NCBI GenBank assembly: GCA_009823505.1
Contig: VZQC01004693.1
Span: forward strand, 4,122,701-4,186,700
Direction: 5' to 3'
Source of the DNA: Rhizomys pruinosus
Taxonomy: Eukaryota; Chordata; Mammalia; Rodentia; Spalacidae
Length of the DNA: 64,000 nt
Part shown: positions 57,767 to 64,000 of the stretch, piece after piece
Layout of the letters: each line of letters begins with the position of its first letter
Numbering within the stretch: the stretch's first letter is position 1
Notes under the pieces: generated by a model
The model's input: only the letters and a program-made list of their open reading frames with translations
Databases searched by the model: none
Told to the model about the DNA's origin: nothing
Program-made: the position numbers and the translations under genes

Positions 57767-57979
57767 ATGTCTAGATAGGCTGAACAGATTCCAGCAGATG
57801 GGGACTTACAGCAAAGGACATCTGAGTACAAGTACTTGACCAGATGGGACTTAACGTATATGGTGGAGTACATGAGGCCCATTGGAGTAGTGGGGGGACC
57901 TGAATGGCAGAGGGGGGTCTAAAATTGATTAAGAACTATTGTATGAACTCAATAAAAATATTTAAAAAAAAAAAAAAAA
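57767..57979 (+). repeat. another L1-type 3' end
   Basis: Different sequence with a G-rich stretch near 57890-57920 and AATAAAAATATTT followed by a poly(A) to 57979. Probably a second L1 3' UTR family, adjacent to the first. Confidence 0.55.
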
Positions 57980-58654
57980 GAAATACCACATACTAAAATT
58001 TTAGCACTTAGAGAAAAAGAGCCCTAGGTTGGCATTATGCAGTTAACTGACTTAATGAGTTAACTCATATAGCCTAATAGATTGCAAAAAGAGAAGTTCT
58101 AACCTTCCAATTAAAATTGGATTAGTATTTTCTCTGAAGGCATGTGATGAAACCAGTTATAATCACTCAAAACTCATTCCATATGAGGCCTAAATTTTGG
58201 CAATAGTATGTTACCAAATTTTACAACTAAACAGCATTTTTCTTAAGCAAAATATATAGCACTACCTTTTAATAAAAGAATAAATCATATAAAAAGCTGT
58301 GTGGATTACTGCTTTCTCCTACTTATCATTGGTACATGGGCAATTTGTATCCTGTAAACTCAGTAAATCACATGTACCCCCTACAACTTTTGAATCTCTG
58401 TTCAAAGTGGATTTTACATATTACAATGCAGATTTTTCTCTTTTTAGGCTTTCTTGGTTTTTTGTTAACCAGCTTCCTGAGTGAAGGCACATTCTCAGCT
58501 GCTCGTTGTGGAACCTGAGCAAACCAGAGAGATCTTTATTGGTTTCTAAACTTTTTTCTTCCATTCAAAGCTGAGTATGACAGAAATTACATTTTAGAAA
58601 TAGCTATTCGAAGTTATAAATTAAAGTCTACTAGTGAATAAAAATTCAATTTTA
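57980..58654. other. no recognised feature
   Basis: AT-rich single-copy-looking sequence. Confidence 0.4.
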
Positions 58655-58797
58655 TTTTTTGGTCTTTTTGAGACAGGGTCTCTGTATAGCCCAGGCTGGC
58701 CTAGACCTCACTCTGTAGACCAGGCTGGCCTTGAACTCACAGAGATCCACTTGCCTCTGCCTCCGTAGTGTGGCATGTGCCATCACACCTGGGTAAA
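58655..58797 (-). repeat. B1 SINE (antisense)
   Basis: B1 body: GAGACAGGGTCTCTGTATAG, then AGACCAGGCTGGCCTTGAAC. Confidence 0.93.
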
Positions 58798-58914
58798 AAT
58801 TAGTTATTGTAATTGGGTAAGCCTTGAATATACTCACTACAGATGGAATATCATAACATAAAAGGCCAAAACCCTTAAGAATCATGGTTTGAAATTTTGG
58901 TTTTGCTATTTTAT

Positions 58915-59138
58915 TTTTATGATTTATTTGTTACTTTTATGTGTATGAGCATATTGCCCCCATGCATGTAAGTGCACCCTTGTCTTGCAATAACTGTGGA
59001 GGTCAGAAGAAGGCATCAAATCCCCTGGAACTGGAGTCAAAGATAGTTGTTAGCTGCCTTGTGGGTACTGGGAATTGAACCTGGGTCTTCTATAAGAGAA
59101 GCTTGGGCTCTTACCCAATGGGACATCTCCCCAGCCTG
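58915..59138 (-). repeat. B3/B2-type SINE, older copy
   Basis: Antisense, ending CATCTCCCCAGCC. CpGs decayed. Confidence 0.85.
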
Positions 59139-60286
59139 ACTTTCCTATTTAAAAAAAAAAAGCAAAACAAGCTCTGGTTCTGGCTCCAGAGTCTGGGTGG
59201 GTGAGATAGGGCCGAACCCACTCCCCCAGAAGTCCCTGCACTCCCCTCCGGCTCCTGGCTGCTGGCTCTGGGCTGGCTCCCATCTCCTAGATCCCTGCTA
59301 GTGAAACAGAAGGAATATCCATACAGAGGCCCTGCTCCCTTTTGTGTGGCTTGGTGCCTGGCAGGTGAGACAGAGGCCCAGAGGCACATGCAGCTCGGCT
59401 AGGCTCTCAGAGATATTCCAGAGTCCCTACCCATTAGCTAGGGAACACCTTGGGCCCCTCCCCCAGCCTCAGGCTAGGCTTTCCTGGCCCTGGAACCAGA
59501 TCCAAAAATTTAAAACCAGCCCTGGAGAAAGTGTACCTCAGGTAGTGTGGGGTTCAAGCCTGCCAGGTTGTTACCTGTTCTGGGCCTCTGGAGGATCTTC
59601 AGACTTGCTGAGAGAGAACTAACTGGTCCCTACAGTACAGACTCAAAAGTGAACACCTGAAGGATAGACCATCCAGTCTTTCATACCTAATAAGAAGAAA
59701 ACGAGACACCTGAAAGAAAAGCAAAACAAAACAAGCAAAGTCAGTATTCAACAAAGAAACACTTGAGTTTCATAGCAGAATACAAACAGCAAAAGAAATG
59801 CACATGCCAAAATCACAATGAAAAAACATGGAGACTTCAGTGCACAGAGCTTAGATCAGGGATTTCCCAGGACCACCTGAAGCACAGAGTACTGGGGAGT
59901 GGGCTAAACCAGGCATAAACCCCACACACAACTGGAATTGCTGACAGAGTGTCCAAGTGCATTCTTTGGAAAACCTTCAGAAGAGAAAGGGAAGAGTGAG
60001 TTAGAATTCCAATAGAAACCCTAAAACTTAGAGTCAATACTCCATAAACAAGGAGAAAAACAGATGAAACAAACAAACAACGAAGGCATCTGAAGTAGGC
60101 AAGCAAAGCTAGTCTTCAACACAGTGAAGAGGCATTTGGGATTCACATTGGAATACAGGCAAAGAGAAACACACATGCCAGGGACATGACAAAGGGACAA
60201 AGGGACATGGGAAAGGTGCAGGAATTAATTCAACACCAAGCTCTACCAACCCTGTGGGAGATTCCTACAGTAGGAACCCCTTGGGG

Positions 60287-61332
60287 ATGGCCCAGGACAC
60301 AGATTGTAGAGGAACAATTGCAGACATAATTAAAGAAATTAAAGAATATAAAGAACAAGTCAGAGAAATAAGGAGAGAGAATTAAAAACTCAAAAGGACC
60401 TAGTGAGAGAGAATGGCAAACACCAGAAAGAACTAGAGGGAGAAAAATGACAAACTTCGGAAGGAAGTGGAAACACTGAAAAGATTCCATGCTGAAATTA
60501 AAAACAAAACAAAACAAAACAGTGAAGCAAAGAGCTACAGGAAGAGATTGAGAAACTCCAAAAAGAAGTGGAAATACTAAAGAAATCACAAGATGAAATG
60601 AAAAAGGAAATTGAACACTCATCCAATCAAAAGGAAAGGAATGGAAAAAGACCCAGAAGTAGAATGGGGAAGCAGAACAAAGAATATCAGACCTGGAAGA
60701 TAACACAGAACAACTAAAAACCTCAAGGAAAGATTATGAAAAATTTAAAAATGCACAAAAGTGGAACAACCAGGAACTGTGGGACACTATGAAAAGATCA
60801 AACCTCCACATCATAGGGATAGAGGAAGGAGAAGAATCCCAAGAAAATGGTATTGATCATATCTTCAACAGAATAATAGATGAAAACTTCCCCAAACTAA
60901 AAAAAGACAAACCAATACTAAATACGAGAAGCACATAGAACTCCAAACAGACAAGATCAGAAAAGAAACTCCCCACACCATATCACAGTTAAAATGCTAG
61001 ATGCCAAAAACAAAGACAAAATTCTGAAAGCCACAAGAGGAAAACAAGTTACATATAAAGGGAAACCAATCAGAATTACAACTGACTTCTCAGTGCAAAC
61101 TATGAAAGCAAGAAGAACGTGGAGCAAAGCATTCCCAATGTTAAAGGACTATAGATGCCAACCCAGGTTACTATACCCAGCTAAAATGTTGACAATAGTT
61201 GAAAGAGAGAGAAAAATCTTCCATGACATAAATGATAGAATACATGTCCAGAAAAACCAACCCTTCAGAGAAGCAAGTCAAAGGACAGAAGAAAGGAGCA
61301 ACTATCCCCAGGCACCTAGAAAGAGAAATTAA
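60287..61332 (+). pseudogene. L1 ORF1 (RNA-binding protein), broken
   Basis: ORF1 protein binds L1 RNA as a trimer and acts as a nucleic-acid chaperone. The start MAQDTDCRG is followed by charged helical sequence (coiled coil) with a stop at codon 33. The RRM-like part shows LHIIGIEEGEE at about 60805-60840 and IIDENFPKLKK. The C-terminal domain is open from 60994 (KDKILKATRGKQVTYKGKPI, then QPRLLYPAKM) to the stop at 61332. Total span of 1046 bp (about 349 codons) matches the family. Confidence 0.85.
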
Positions 61333-61381
61333 TAAAAGCATAAGTGCAGAAGTAGAAACCTAGACCAAAAATGCAAATAAG

Positions 61382-63465
<2,084 letters not shown>

Positions 63466-63789
63466 AAGGCTGGAATGTCAGGTTGTGAGCTCCAGAAGCC
63501 CATTGGAATGCAGAGACACCTAAGATCCATGTTGCCCAAGAACCTGCTGTACCAGGCATAGCCTTTGGCTATGCTAAAGCAGGCCACCACCAATTACTCA
63601 GGAATCTTCCACTTCACCCTTTGGAAGCCAGATTCCAGATTCCTGCTACCCATCCCACCCTCACTGAATCCCACTCCCACCTTCTCCCTTAAATTCCCAA
63701 GCCAGATGCCATTCTGTGCTTGGCTCTATCCTTCTCCTTAGCCTAGCCCTGAATTAAACTTTGCTCCGAAGGAAAAAAAAAAAAAAAAG
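63466..63789 (+). repeat. polyadenylated non-L1 segment joined to truncated L1
   Basis: Not L1. Ends with ATTAAA at 63752 and a poly(A) from about 63772 to 63788, so it looks like the 3' end of a processed transcript or an LTR R region. Family unknown. Confidence 0.5.
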
Positions 63790-64000
63790 AATTCATGTCC
63801 AGAAAAAACAACCCTTCAGAGATTACTTGTACCTATACAAAAAGCAGAAGAAAGGAACGACTATACCCAAGTGGAAGAGAAAGTAATTAATGAAGTTATA
63901 ACTCAGAAAATACAAACCCAGACCAAAAATGCAAACAGAAACTAAACTGATGGCAAACAGAAACTAAACTAATGGGAAATATATATTTAATATATATTTA
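63790..64000 (+). mobile_element. second sense L1 fragment
   Basis: Begins with sequence matching 61236-61380 (ATGTCCAGAAAAA, CAACCCTTCAGAGA, then AGACCAAAAATGCAAA), the ORF1 end and inter-ORF gap. A 23-bp phrase containing GCAAACAGAAACTAAACT is duplicated near 63930. Continues past the window. Confidence 0.65.

Noticed and set aside
60230..60706. 158-codon minus-strand frame.
   Set aside because: Antisense of L1 ORF1 coiled-coil sequence. A-rich sense strand gives Phe-rich antisense frames.

Overview
This window is nuclear DNA from a rodent, probably a muroid or other myodont. The evidence is its repeat set: monomeric 7SL-derived B1 SINEs, many tRNA-derived B2/B3-type SINEs with intact-looking pol III boxes, B4-type composite SINEs, URR1 hAT elements, MaLR and ERVL remnants, and rodent-style L1 with 3' ends resembling Lx. 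I found no convincing host protein-coding gene, rRNA, tRNA or CRISPR array. Almost all long reading frames lie inside L1, ERVL or SINE sequence and are broken.

Layout. 1-643 is a 5'-truncated L1-type 3' end. 740-1640 is a GC- and CpG-richer block of unknown origin. 1995-2190 is a B1. 2203-9000 is an antisense L1 whose ORF2 (2731-7926) is split by two B3 SINEs, a B1, a solo LTR and a short unidentified insert. 9003-12830 is a mosaic of antisense L1 pieces with tandem 5'-UTR-like monomers. 13143-14520 is the 3' end of an antisense ERVL provirus (LTR plus dUTPase remnant). 15478-24943 and 25118-35281 are two copies of the same ~10 kb stretch, separated by a single N at 25117. 35281-36420 is nested old L1. 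36420-59140 is mostly single-copy intergenic or intronic-looking DNA with scattered SINEs, URR1, a MaLR LTR and simple repeats; it holds candidate conserved non-coding stretches and a good CTCF-like motif. 59150-63465 is a sense L1 with 5' UTR, broken ORF1 and broken ORF2, followed by a polyadenylated foreign segment and a second L1 fragment.

The main result concerns the sequence itself. The 10 kb tandem repeat looks like an assembly artefact (unmerged contig overlap) rather than biology. The second copy starts exactly at the N, its first ~2.8 kb is full of read-error-like changes, other parts are identical to the first copy, and the first copy departs from the second inside an L1 element just before the N. 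Copy number, apparent conservation of reading frames and distances across 15-35 kb should therefore not be trusted.

Biologically the window is a record of nested retrotransposition: old L1, B4 and ERVL, then URR1, then B1 and a CpG-rich B3-like SINE family that appears recently active, plus repeated 5'-truncated insertions of one L1 3'-UTR family. I found no evidence for a new multi-gene system.
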